A stretch of 64,000 bases of DNA from an uncultured Faecalibacterium sp. Lineage in GTDB: Bacteria > Bacillota > Clostridia > Oscillospirales > Ruminococcaceae. Below, in pieces: positions 8,754-16,823 of this stretch (its first letter is position 1; the number at the start of each line of letters is the position of its first letter). The translations under genes and the position numbers were made by a program. The notes below the pieces were generated by a model. That model was not told where the DNA came from and did no database searches. It saw only the letters and a list, made by a program, of their open reading frames with translations. The stretch lies in contig CAKTEM010000012.1 in the NCBI GenBank assembly GCA_934548045.1, positions 27,121 to 91,120 on the forward strand, read 5' to 3'.

Positions 8754-9215
8754 ATGATCTGCGATACTCTGGAGAACCTGAACCGCTACCGCGGCCTCCA
8801 CAAGAACTTCGATACCGCCATTGATTACCTCACCGCATACCATGTGGCGCACGACTTGAGCGAGCTTCCGCTGGGCAGCACCGAGGTGGACGGCGAAAAC
8901 GTTTTTATCAACGTGATGGAAGCCGACCTGCACCCGGACGAGGGTTCGCATCTGGAATATCATCACAAATACGCTGATTTGCAAATTGATTTAACCGGCG
9001 GCGAGGGTTGGGGCTTTACCACCAATCGCGGCACGGAAGTCGGCGAATTCAGCGGGGATATCGGCTTTCAGGACAGTGCGGACGTTGTCAGCGGTGCGCT
9101 GGGTGAAGGACGGTTCGTCCTCTTCTTCCCGGGAGAACTGCACCGCCCGGGTGTCGCCAGTGCCGACTGCGCCCATGTCCGGAAAGCGGTCATCAAAATC
9201 AAGATGGAGGGTTAA
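8754..9215 (+). CDS. YhcH/YjgK/YiaL family protein (NanQ-like)
   Basis: 153 residues of the DUF386 beta-barrel family. Conserved metal-site features are visible: E and HH in EYHHKYADLQ (about 73-82) and the histidine in FPGELHRPG (about 123-131). Homologues lie in sialic acid operons, and E. coli NanQ is reported to speed conversion of sialic acid anomers. Here it lies between nanA and nanE and ends three bases before nanE, so it is part of the same translated unit. The exact reaction is inferred from the family. Confidence 0.88.
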   Translation: MICDTLENLNRYRGLHKNFDTAIDYLTAYHVAHDLSELPLGSTEVDGENVFINVMEADLHPDEGSHLEYHHKYADLQIDLTGGEGWGFTTNRGTEVGEFSGDIGFQDSADVVSGALGEGRFVLFFPGELHRPGVASADCAHVRKAVIKIKMEG

Positions 9216-9218
9216 ACA

Positions 9219-9923
9219 ATGGATAAGGAAAAACTGTTTGCTCAGATCAAAGGCGGCCTGATCGTCAGCTGTCAGGCACTGGAAACAGAGCCGCTGTACA
9301 CCAAAGAGGGCGGCGTGATGCCCCTGATGGCAAAAGCTGCCGCCATGAGCGGTGCGGTCGGCATCCGTGCAAATACCGTGCGCGACATCACCCAGATCAA
9401 AGAAGTTGTTGACCTGCCTGTCATTGGCATCATCAAGAAAGATTATCCCGGCACGCCGATGTACATCACCGTCACCATGAAGGAAGTCGACGAACTGGTG
9501 GCCTGCGGCGTGGATATCCTTGCGGTGCAGGGCACGGGCGCACTTCGTCCGGACGGTTCCACCTCGGCGGAATTTATCCGTGCCATCAAGGCAAAGTATC
9601 CCAACCAGCTGCTGATGGCCGACTGCGATAACTTTGAAAATGCAATGGCCTGCGCTGAGGCCGGTGCGGATTTTGTCGGCACCACCATGCGCGGCTATAC
9701 CCCCGAGACGAAGGGTATCGACGACATCGACTTTGAATTCGTCCACAAGCTGGCAACGGAATGTCCGGCAAAAATCATCGCAGAGGGTCACATCCACTAT
9801 CCGGAACAGGCGGTCAAGGCTCTGGAAGCCGGTGCGTTCGCGCTGGTCGTCGGCGGTGCTATCACTCGCCCGGCGGAGATCACGGCACGGTTCACCGGTG
9901 CCATCAACGCCATGAAAAAATAA
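9219..9923 (+). CDS. nanE: N-acetylmannosamine-6-phosphate 2-epimerase
   Basis: 234 residues, the usual length for NanE TIM barrels. Visible family motifs: SCQALETEP near the N-terminus, GIRANTVRDI (about 48-57), GIIKKDYPGTPMYITVT (about 70-86), and a C-terminal EGHIHYPEQA and GGAITRP phosphate-binding region. It converts ManNAc-6-P to GlcNAc-6-P, joining sialic acid breakdown to amino-sugar catabolism. GGAGGG lies seven bases before ATG, inside the end of the preceding gene. Confidence 0.95.
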   Translation: MDKEKLFAQIKGGLIVSCQALETEPLYTKEGGVMPLMAKAAAMSGAVGIRANTVRDITQIKEVVDLPVIGIIKKDYPGTPMYITVTMKEVDELVACGVDILAVQGTGALRPDGSTSAEFIRAIKAKYPNQLLMADCDNFENAMACAEAGADFVGTTMRGYTPETKGIDDIDFEFVHKLATECPAKIIAEGHIHYPEQAVKALEAGAFALVVGGAITRPAEITARFTGAINAMKK

Positions 9924-9945
9924 AAGATTGAAAGGGAACTTGCGG

Positions 9946-10875
9946 ATGAACGTTTATTTTGCAATTGACATCGGTGGCACCTCGGTCAAGCTGGGTCTGG
10001 TCGATGAGACCGGCGCGATTCTGGCAAAGGCCGAAGAGAGCGTCAGCTTTGATGGCTGGAAAACCCCGATCCTGACCACCGTCCTCCGCGCAGCTGAAGA
10101 TTTTTTGAAGGCGCAGGACAAAAAGCCCGAAGACCTCAAGGGCATCGCGGTCTCGGCGACCGGCCAGATCGACAGCAAGGCAGGTGTCGTGGTCGGCACC
10201 TGCGGCAACCTCCCGAACTATATTGGAAGCAACATCAAGGGTGAGCTGGAAGCAAAATTCGGCCTGCCGGTCACCGTTGCCAACGATGCAAACTGCATGT
10301 GCCTCGGCGAAGTCTGGGTCGGCGGCGCGAAGGGCTATACCGATGTCATCGGTGTCACCATCGGCACCGGCGTCGGCGGCGGTATCCTGACCGGCGGACG
10401 CCTGCTGGAAGGTTCGCGCGGCCTTGGCGGTGAGCTGGGCCACTTCCGTACCCACGCAGTCAACGGTGCGCTCTGCACCTGCGGCGCGGCTGGCTGCTGG
10501 GAGCGTTATGCGGCGACCAGCGCGCTGGTGCGCTCGGCACGTTCCTATAAATCCGAGTGGGATAATGGTCGAATCATTTTTGAACAGGCCAAGGCAGGCA
10601 ACACCCGTCTGAGAGCCCTCATTGAGGACTGGGTGGATGAAATTGCGCAGGGTCTGGAAGGTATGGTGCATATCTTCAATCCGCAGCTCATCCTAATTGG
10701 CGGCGGCGTGTCTTCCCAGCAGGAACTGCTCATCGAGCCGCTGGCGGAAAAGGTGCGCAAGAACGTTATGCCTGCTTTTGCTGAAGGGCTGGAAATCCGC
10801 GCGGCAGAGCTTCACAACGACGCCGGCATGGTAGGTGCAGTCTATTATTTCCGAAAAACATACGAAAATCTGTGA
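9946..10875 (+). CDS. nanK: ROK-family N-acetylmannosamine kinase
   Basis: 309 residues. The ATP-binding DIGGTSVKLG lies at the N-terminus. The ROK zinc motif is present as CTCGAAGCWE (about 176-185), and GTGVGGG is the sugar/phosphate loop. It phosphorylates ManNAc to ManNAc-6-P, the NanE substrate. ATG 9946 is preferred over the in-frame TTG at 9928 because AAAGGGA lies eight bases before it. A glucokinase-type ROK enzyme is the alternative, but the operon position favours NanK. Confidence 0.88.
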   Translation: MNVYFAIDIGGTSVKLGLVDETGAILAKAEESVSFDGWKTPILTTVLRAAEDFLKAQDKKPEDLKGIAVSATGQIDSKAGVVVGTCGNLPNYIGSNIKGELEAKFGLPVTVANDANCMCLGEVWVGGAKGYTDVIGVTIGTGVGGGILTGGRLLEGSRGLGGELGHFRTHAVNGALCTCGAAGCWERYAATSALVRSARSYKSEWDNGRIIFEQAKAGNTRLRALIEDWVDEIAQGLEGMVHIFNPQLILIGGGVSSQQELLIEPLAEKVRKNVMPAFAEGLEIRAAELHNDAGMVGAVYYFRKTYENL

Positions 10876-10896
10876 AATTCATGGAAGGTGACTGAG

Positions 10897-11535
10897 ATGA
10901 AAAAGCATATTCTCTGCCTGGGTGATTCCAACACCCACGGCTATTGTGCAGACCCCAAGGACTGCGCTGACGGCGGCATCCGCTTCAATGAGGACGAGCG
11001 TTGGACCTGCCGCCTTCAGACTGCACTGGGCAGTGACTATCTGGTGACGGAAGAGGGCCTTTCCGGTCGGACGACCGTTTTTGTTGACCCGATCCATGAG
11101 TCGATGGACGCGCTGTCGGTGATTTATCCCATCCTCAAGAGCCATGAGTTCATCGACCTGCTGATCATCATGCTGGGAACCAACGACGTCAAGGAGCGGT
11201 TCGCCGCAAATGAATATGTCATCGGTGCAGGTATGGAACGTCTCATCCAGCGCGCGAAAACGGTCGATTGCTGGGGAACCAAGGCTCCCAATATTCTAGT
11301 GGTCGCACCGCCGCGCATTGGCGATGGCTTCCACGATGACGTCATGGGCAATGGCTGCATCGAGCGTTCCCGTGGTGTGGCGGAGCAGTTCCGCATCGTG
11401 GCAGAGCGCAATCATGTGCATTTCTTAAACGCTGAGGATTGCGAGTTCAACCATGTGGACTTCATGCACCTGACCCGGAAGGGTCACGCACAGCTGGCCG
11501 ACAAGCTGGCCGCGTTGGTGCCGGAACTGGTTTAA
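10897..11535 (+). CDS. SGNH/GDSL hydrolase, candidate sialate O-acetylesterase
   Basis: 212 residues. Block I is GDSN with Ser11, block III is GTND (about 91-94), and block V is DFMHLTRKGH with the catalytic Asp/His (about 188-197). There is no signal peptide, so it acts in the cytoplasm. As the last gene of the nan operon it could remove O-acetyl groups from imported sialic acid before NanA cleavage (inference). A general SGNH esterase or thioesterase is the alternative. ATG 10897 follows GGAAGG by eight bases; GTG 10888 overlaps that site. Confidence 0.82.
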   Translation: MKKHILCLGDSNTHGYCADPKDCADGGIRFNEDERWTCRLQTALGSDYLVTEEGLSGRTTVFVDPIHESMDALSVIYPILKSHEFIDLLIIMLGTNDVKERFAANEYVIGAGMERLIQRAKTVDCWGTKAPNILVVAPPRIGDGFHDDVMGNGCIERSRGVAEQFRIVAERNHVHFLNAEDCEFNHVDFMHLTRKGHAQLADKLAALVPELV

Positions 11536-11549
11536 AATTTAAGTTATTA

Positions 11550-11597
11550 CAACCGGGCTTTGCTGCCGTAAATCAGTGCAGCGAGGCCCGGTTGTTT
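11550..11597 (+). terminator. terminator of the sialic acid operon
   Basis: Stem CAACCGGGC (11550-11558) with GCCCGGTTG (11586-11594), with further inner pairing, and a short T-rich tail. Confidence 0.7.
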
Positions 11598-11683
11598 GCA
11601 TTTGTAGCTTTGACTTGCCCGACATGCCAATGGCTCGCCCTTTGGGAGAGCTGGCGAGCGAACGCGAGACTGAGAGGGCTATC

Positions 11684-11710
11684 ATATCTGTTCCCCTTCA
11701 AACATACAAT
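11684..11710 (+). promoter_or_regulatory. sigma-E-like promoter of spoIVA
   Basis: CATACAAT (11703-11710) matches the known sigma-E -10 consensus, with ATA (11684-11686) 16 bp upstream. No vegetative promoter is obvious in the 140 bp between the nan terminator and spoIVA. Confidence 0.6.
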
Positions 11711-11734
11711 TTGCTGTAAGGAGGGGAGTGCGAT

Positions 11735-13243
11735 TTGGAAAAACAGGAACTTTTGGAGCAGGGCGCAGTCTGCCGCGAGATTGGCGCGCGGACAGGCGGC
11801 GATATCCTGATTGGTGTGGTCGGTCCGGTGCGGACCGGAAAAAGCACGTTGATAAAACAGTTCATGGAAAAGCTGGTGCTGCCGGTCGTCGAACCCGAGG
11901 CGGCACGCCAACGGGCAAGAGATGAACTGCCGCAATCAGCTGCCGGGCGAACCATCATGACGACCGAGCCGAAATTCATCCCGGAAAAAGCGGTGCCGCT
12001 GGAACTGGAAGGCGGCGGTGAGTGTCGGGTTCGGCTCATCGACTGCGTGGGGTACATGGTCGAAGGGGCGATGGGCCACGAGGAAAACGATAAGCCCCGG
12101 ATGGTGAAAAGTCCGTGGTTCGAGGAGGAGATTCCCTTTGACCTTGCGGCGGAGACGGGAACCCGGAAAGTCATCCGCGACCACTCGACCATCGGCATCG
12201 TCGTCACGACTGATGGAACCATCAGCGAGATACCACGCGAAAATTACATTCCAGCGGAAAAACGGGTCATTGACGAGCTGGAAGAACTGGGAAAGCCCTT
12301 TGTGATTTTGCTCAACTCCACCCATCCGGACGCACCGGAGACGAAAGCGTTGGCGGCCGAGATGGAACAGAGCTATGGGCGGAGCGTCCTTCCGGTCAGC
12401 TGCATCGACCTTGACGAAAGCGATTTGAATGAGATCTTGCGCGAGGTGCTGTACGAATTCCCGGTGCGTGAGCTGGATTTTGCTCTGCCACGCTGGGTGA
12501 CGATGCTTGACCGGGGCCACTGGCTGCAAACCGAGGTGTACACGGCGGCAATGGCCTGTTCGGAGCGCATCGCCCGGATGAAGGACGTTGCGGCGAAAAA
12601 GGACACCGCAAGCGCGGTCGAGATGGCCTGCGACGCCGTGGAGCAGACGACCCTCAGTGGAATGAACCTCTCGGAAGGAATCGTCCGCATTACCGTGATT
12701 TTAAAGCCAGATGTCTTCTATCAGGTGCTGAGCGAGCAGACCGGGCTGGAGATCGGCGATGAGGCCGGATTGATGCCCTGCATTATCGGACTTGCCCGGG
12801 CGAAACGGGAGTACGAGAAGATTCGGAGTGCGCTGGAACAGGTCGAGGCGACCGGCTACGGCATCGTGATGCCGACCATCGACGAGCTTTCGCTGGAAGA
12901 GCCCGAGATCGTCCGGCAGGGTGGGCGGTATGGTGTCCGGCTCGAGGCTAGTGCGCCGTCCATCCACATGATGAAAGCGGTCATCCACACCGAGATAAGC
13001 CCTATCGTCGGCACCGAAAAGCAGAGCGAAGACCTTGTGCAGAGTTTACTGGGGGATTTTGAATCCGACCCGGAAAAACTCTGGGAGTCGAACATTTTTG
13101 GCAAAAGCCTGCACGAACTCGTCAATGAGGGATTGCAGAACAAGCTTCTGCACATGCCGCAGGAGGCCCGGACCCGTTTGCAGGAAACGCTCGAGAAAGT
13201 CATCAATGACGGCTGTACCGGACTCATCTGTATTTTGCTGTGA
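11735..13243 (+). CDS. spoIVA: stage IV sporulation protein A
   Basis: 502 residues, close to the B. subtilis length of 492. The N-terminal GTPase-like domain has the Walker A GPVRTGKST (about 30-38) and a DCVGYMVEGAMGHEE segment typical of SpoIVA. The C-terminal half forms the coat-assembly region. SpoIVA is the ATP-driven platform that polymerises on the forespore and anchors the coat. Start TTG 11735 is supported by AAGGAGGGGAG nearby. It is monocistronic, with a sigma-E-like promoter and a strong terminator. It appears intact, so the strain or a recent ancestor was sporulation-competent. Confidence 0.95.
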   Translation: MEKQELLEQGAVCREIGARTGGDILIGVVGPVRTGKSTLIKQFMEKLVLPVVEPEAARQRARDELPQSAAGRTIMTTEPKFIPEKAVPLELEGGGECRVRLIDCVGYMVEGAMGHEENDKPRMVKSPWFEEEIPFDLAAETGTRKVIRDHSTIGIVVTTDGTISEIPRENYIPAEKRVIDELEELGKPFVILLNSTHPDAPETKALAAEMEQSYGRSVLPVSCIDLDESDLNEILREVLYEFPVRELDFALPRWVTMLDRGHWLQTEVYTAAMACSERIARMKDVAAKKDTASAVEMACDAVEQTTLSGMNLSEGIVRITVILKPDVFYQVLSEQTGLEIGDEAGLMPCIIGLARAKREYEKIRSALEQVEATGYGIVMPTIDELSLEEPEIVRQGGRYGVRLEASAPSIHMMKAVIHTEISPIVGTEKQSEDLVQSLLGDFESDPEKLWESNIFGKSLHELVNEGLQNKLLHMPQEARTRLQETLEKVINDGCTGLICILL

Positions 13244-13244
13244 A

Positions 13245-13289
13245 AAAAGCGTTGGAGACGACCGAATAGGTCAGACCTCCAACGCTTTT
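13245..13289 (+). terminator. terminator after spoIVA
   Basis: 13-bp stem (13245-13257 with 13277-13289), with a T-run on the 3' side. Confidence 0.85.
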
Positions 13290-13436
13290 CTGCGTGAATC
13301 TCAGAATTTTTCGGAAAAATCAAAAATATTTTTGAAAGTACAGATTATTGGACATGTGATAAATTATACTGTATTCAGGACGAGAAAATAAGGCTCGCCG
13401 GACAAAAATCAACTGCTTTTCAGGGAGGATGCACAA

Positions 13437-13592
13437 ATGAAAGACTTCGATTTTGGTTACTTTGGCACCGGGGATGAGGGCTATGCCCAGTACATGACTG
13501 CTTTCGAGCGGAACTTCGGCGTGGACAACGAAAATGATGACCTGTCGCTGGACAGCGATTTCGCAGAAGACGATAACGACGAGGATTTTTAA
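13437..13592 (+). CDS. small acidic protein of unknown function (51 aa)
   Basis: A 51-residue frame starts at ATG 13437, five bases after GGGAGGATG. The N-terminal half is aromatic (FDFGYFG, then YAQYMTAFERNFG). The C-terminal half is strongly acidic (NENDDLSLD..., then EDDNDEDF), with few basic residues. No family is recognised. It stands alone between the spoIVA terminator and a bidirectional terminator, so it is probably its own transcript. The good ribosome site, periodic codon use and clean ending make it likely real. No function is proposed. Confidence 0.65.
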   Translation: MKDFDFGYFGTGDEGYAQYMTAFERNFGVDNENDDLSLDSDFAEDDNDEDF

Positions 13593-13651
13593 AGAGAGGT
13601 AGAGTGGCTCATCGAGTGAAAAGACAGCTCTGAAAATTAAAAAGCAAAAAG

Positions 13652-13717
13652 AAAAACCGCAGGCTCAGATGAAACCCGAAAATGGGGAACAAACATTTGA
13701 GCCTGCGGTTTTATTTT
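13652..13717. terminator. bidirectional terminator
   Basis: 15-bp perfect inverted repeat (13652-13666 with 13698-13712) flanked by A-runs and T-runs, between the small acidic gene and the convergent DUF4364 gene. Confidence 0.85.
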
Positions 13718-13732
13718 TGGAAAGAAGATGCA

Positions 13733-14284
13733 TTACCGCTCTTCTTCAGTGAGTTTGGTGATGAGCATCTGGTAGATCTCATTGCCCTTGAGGATGAACT
13801 GCTTTTTTACCAGTTCCGCGCTCAGGCGGTCGGGCGTGCCGATGTTCAGGCAGAACAACTCCTGGTCAAGGGCCTTGATGGTACAGCGGATGGTGCAGTG
13901 ACCGTCCGCCTTTTCGGAGATGCGCGCGCTGTACTCGGCCTCTTTCCGCGCCCATGTCTGGCTGCGAAGAACGGCGGCGACGGCACGCTCCCGGACGCTG
14001 CGCGGCAGGTCATAGGCCAGCTCCTGCGCGACTTTCCGCCCCTTGTCGGTGATGGTGTAACGGTCGTTTGCCAGCGTGACAAGCTTCTGCTTGGTGATAT
14101 CATCCAGACAGGAGCCGATCTCAAAGTAGTTGACGAGGGCTTCTTCCATCAGGGCGTCCTCGATCTCTTTGCGGCTGATCGGGCCAGCATTTTTTACCAG
14201 GTAGCACAACAGCAAGCGGATCTCGGTGCTGTTGGTCAATCCGCCGGGTCGAACTCCGGCGGTAAAAGCATCGTTTGCGGTCAT
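13733..14284 (-). CDS. DUF4364 family protein
   Basis: 183 residues. A winged-helix-like N-terminal half (about 15-80: TNSTEIRLLLCYLVKNAGP...ISRKEIEDAL) is followed by a mixed alpha/beta tail, the pattern of the clostridial DUF4364 family, a presumed DNA-binding protein of unknown target. The start at 14284 (MTANDAF) is preferred because AGGGGG lies 11 bases before it; the ATG at 14296 overlaps that ribosome site. It lies downstream of the S1-domain gene on the same strand with a 51-bp gap. Confidence 0.8.
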   Translation of the reverse strand: MTANDAFTAGVRPGGLTNSTEIRLLLCYLVKNAGPISRKEIEDALMEEALVNYFEIGSCLDDITKQKLVTLANDRYTITDKGRKVAQELAYDLPRSVRERAVAAVLRSQTWARKEAEYSARISEKADGHCTIRCTIKALDQELFCLNIGTPDRLSAELVKKQFILKGNEIYQMLITKLTEEER

Positions 14285-14335
14285 CGCTCTACACATCCCC
14301 CTGAATAATCATTCTTTTATATAGTATAAAAGGTT

Positions 14336-15271
14336 TCAGGCCGGATTGCAAGCCGCAACCGCAAAATCGGTCTCGATTTGCTTGTGGCTTTCGGGCGTGG
14401 AGTACACCCAGCGGTCAAGATGCCCCTCGGTGATGAAGTACCGCAGCTCGAACCGGTGGCTCTGGCTCAGGCTGTGGTTGACGATGACGAGCTTGATCTT
14501 CATCTTTTCGGGCAGGATGTTCTTGATGTAAACACTGACGGCCTGTCCGGGGTGCAGGTCAGGGCAGCTCTCGGCCAGACCGGCGAGGTTGGGCGCGATC
14601 TCGATGAAGGTGCCGTACTCTTCGACGCTCCGGACGATGCCGACAACTGTTTCGCCAACCGTGAAGGAAGCGGCGTTCTCCTCCCATGTTCCCAGAAGCT
14701 CCCGGATGGTGAGGACGAACCGTCCCTGTACATCCCGGCTCTTGATAGCACACAAAATCTGCTGGCCGACGCTGACCCGGTCGGCAGGCGAGGAAATGCG
14801 GCTGACCGACATGCAGTCGATGGGGAGCAGTGCGCTGATGCCGCAGCCCACGTCACAGAACGCGCCGAACGGCTCGATGTGGGTCACAGTGCAGGGCAGG
14901 ATATCGCCGGGCATCAGCCGGTCGAGGTAGTCCGCTTTGCACATCCGCTGTGCCTCGGCACGGGAAAGCCAATAGAAGGGCTGACCGCTGGCGTCGGTGT
15001 CCAAGGACTCGATGACAAAACAGGTCGGGCGGCCGACCCGGGTCAGAACGGCGATATCCCGGACCGAACCGGTCTCAGCTCCGTCGGCGCACTGGGCGAA
15101 GGGCATGACCGCCTTGATGCCGCCCAGCTCGAATCGGAGCTGACGCTGGGTGTCAAAGGCGAGGGCAGTCGCCTGCAAAATTTCACGGTTTGCCATCGCG
15201 GTGTGCAGCTCGGCGGCAGACAGACGGTTTGCGCTGCGGTAATTTCCTTCGGTACGAAAAGCTTGCATCAT
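14336..15271 (-). CDS. S1 RNA-binding domain protein
   Basis: 311 residues. One S1 domain covers about residues 120-190 (GDILPCTVTHIEPFGAF), and a second about 205-270 (GETVVGIVRSVEEYGTF). The N-terminal part (about 1-115) resembles the region preceding S1 domains in clostridial ribosomal protein S1 homologues. It probably binds RNA in the cytoplasm and may act in translation. ATG 15271 follows AAGAGGAATGAAAG. There is no sign of the four- to six-domain S1 of proteobacteria. Confidence 0.8.
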   Translation of the reverse strand: MMQAFRTEGNYRSANRLSAAELHTAMANREILQATALAFDTQRQLRFELGGIKAVMPFAQCADGAETGSVRDIAVLTRVGRPTCFVIESLDTDASGQPFYWLSRAEAQRMCKADYLDRLMPGDILPCTVTHIEPFGAFCDVGCGISALLPIDCMSVSRISSPADRVSVGQQILCAIKSRDVQGRFVLTIRELLGTWEENAASFTVGETVVGIVRSVEEYGTFIEIAPNLAGLAESCPDLHPGQAVSVYIKNILPEKMKIKLVIVNHSLSQSHRFELRYFITEGHLDRWVYSTPESHKQIETDFAVAACNPA

Positions 15272-15343
15272 CTTTCATTCCTCTTTCTCTCTTAATTTTG
15301 CTTGTCGGCTGGTAAAACAATATGCGCAGACGGCAGCAGATAT

Positions 15344-15372
15344 TTGCATTTTGCACGAGTTTGGTTTATACT
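15344..15372 (+). promoter_or_regulatory. promoter of DUF951-prfA operon
   Basis: TTGCAT (15344-15349), 17 bp, TATACT (15367-15372). It lies in the divergent spacer with the S1-domain gene. Confidence 0.7.
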
Positions 15373-15440
15373 ATATCTGTATGCACCGGTTTTGTGGGTG
15401 CATACGGCCTGTACCACACAGGCAGGAGGGAGACAACGCT

Positions 15441-15629
15441 ATGGACATCGCAGTGGGAGATATCATCCAGACCCGAAAGCAGCATCCCTGCGGAGCTTCG
15501 AGCTTCGAGGTGTTGCGTGTCGGGATGGATTTTAAGATTCGCTGTACGGGTTGTGGCCGCGAGGTCATGCTGCCCCGTGCCAAGATCGAAAAGAACATCA
15601 AAAAGGTCATCAAGCCCGATGCGGTCTAG
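15441..15629 (+). CDS. DUF951 family protein
   Basis: 62 residues with the compact DUF951 pattern: VGDIIQTRKQHPCG, a central FKIRCTGCGREV with a CxxC, and a Lys-rich tail. The family is widespread in Firmicutes and may bind nucleic acid or metal; its function is not established. ATG 15441 follows GGAGGGAG. It is the first gene of the unit leading into prfA. Confidence 0.85.
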   Translation: MDIAVGDIIQTRKQHPCGASSFEVLRVGMDFKIRCTGCGREVMLPRAKIEKNIKKVIKPDAV

Positions 15630-15673
15630 TACGCACGGCATCCGGAAACTGTTGTAAGGAGAACTGCCTGTTT

Positions 15674-16765
15674 ATGTCAAAATTGCTTTCCCAGATGGAG
15701 GCGGTCTGCCGCCGGTTTGAGGAACTTTCGATGCGGCTCAATCAGCCTGAGACGGCCGCAGACCCTGCGCTGTTCCGCCGCCTGATGCAGGAGTACCACG
15801 AGGCGGAGCCGGTGGTGCAGGCGTATCAGGAGCTGGCGACCGCACAGGATCATCTCGCGCAGGCGAAAGCCCTGCTCGAGGGTGAGGCTCTCGATCCGGA
15901 CTTTAAGGAAATGGTACAGCAGGAGATCAGCGAAAAAAGTCAAGCTGTGGCAGAACTGGAAAATAATCTCAAAATTCTGCTTCTCCCGAAGGACGTCAAC
16001 GACGGCAAAAATGTCATCGTGGAAATTCGCGGCGGCGCAGGCGGTGAGGAAGCTGCCCTGTTTGCCCACAGCCTGATGCGGATGTACACTATGTACGCCC
16101 AGAGCAAAGGCTGGGAGCTGGAAGTGCTGAACCTCAACGAGACCGAGCTGGGCGGCGTGAAGGAAGCTATCTTCGCGGTGAACGGCAGCGGTGCCTACAA
16201 CCGCCTCAAGTATGAGAGCGGCGTCCACCGGGTACAGCGCGTGCCGGAAACCGAGACGCAGGGCCGCATCCACACCTCCACGGCGACGGTCGCGGTGATG
16301 CCGCAGGCCGAGGAAGTAGATTTTGAGCTGGATATGAAGGACCTGCGCATCGACACCTTCCGCTCTTCGGGCGCAGGCGGTCAGCACATCAACAAGACGT
16401 CCAGCGCGATTCGGGTCACGCATATCCCCACCGGCATGGTGGTCGAGTGCCAGAACGAGCGCAGTCAGTTCCAGAACAAAGACAAGGCTCTGGAAATTCT
16501 GCGCAGCCGCCTGCTGGCACAGAAACAGAAGGAACAGCAGGACGCCATCAACGCCAACCGTCAGGGGCAGGTGGGAACCGGCGACCGCAGCGAGAAGATC
16601 CGGACGTATAATTTTCCGCAGGACCGCTGCACCGACCACCGCATTGGCCTGACCGTCCACAACCTTGATAAGATCATGGACGGCAACCTCGATGAAATCA
16701 TTGATGCGCTGGCGACCCATGAACAGGCGGAAAAGCTGAAAAAACTCAACGCGCAAAATTCCTGA
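15674..16765 (+). CDS. prfA: peptide chain release factor 1
   Basis: 363 residues, the normal RF1 length. GGQ at 235-237 is the hydrolysis motif. The stop-codon reading loop shows PET near 193 in place of the common PxT, within RVQRVPETETQGR. RF1 ends translation at UAA and UAG. ATG 15674 has AAGGAGA upstream; longer in-frame extensions overlap DUF951 and are rejected. prmC, which methylates the GGQ glutamine and is often next to prfA, is not here. Confidence 0.97.
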   Translation: MSKLLSQMEAVCRRFEELSMRLNQPETAADPALFRRLMQEYHEAEPVVQAYQELATAQDHLAQAKALLEGEALDPDFKEMVQQEISEKSQAVAELENNLKILLLPKDVNDGKNVIVEIRGGAGGEEAALFAHSLMRMYTMYAQSKGWELEVLNLNETELGGVKEAIFAVNGSGAYNRLKYESGVHRVQRVPETETQGRIHTSTATVAVMPQAEEVDFELDMKDLRIDTFRSSGAGGQHINKTSSAIRVTHIPTGMVVECQNERSQFQNKDKALEILRSRLLAQKQKEQQDAINANRQGQVGTGDRSEKIRTYNFPQDRCTDHRIGLTVHNLDKIMDGNLDEIIDALATHEQAEKLKKLNAQNS

Positions 16766-16823
16766 TACAGCGAGAATACGCTGGAATGAATCATTGCTTG
16801 CTATAAGAAAAGAGCGATAGAAC

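Noticed and set aside
13321..13372. Promoter for the 51-residue acidic protein (TTGGAC/TATACT)
   Set aside because: The spacer is only 11 bp, and no alternative pair with proper spacing could be found.
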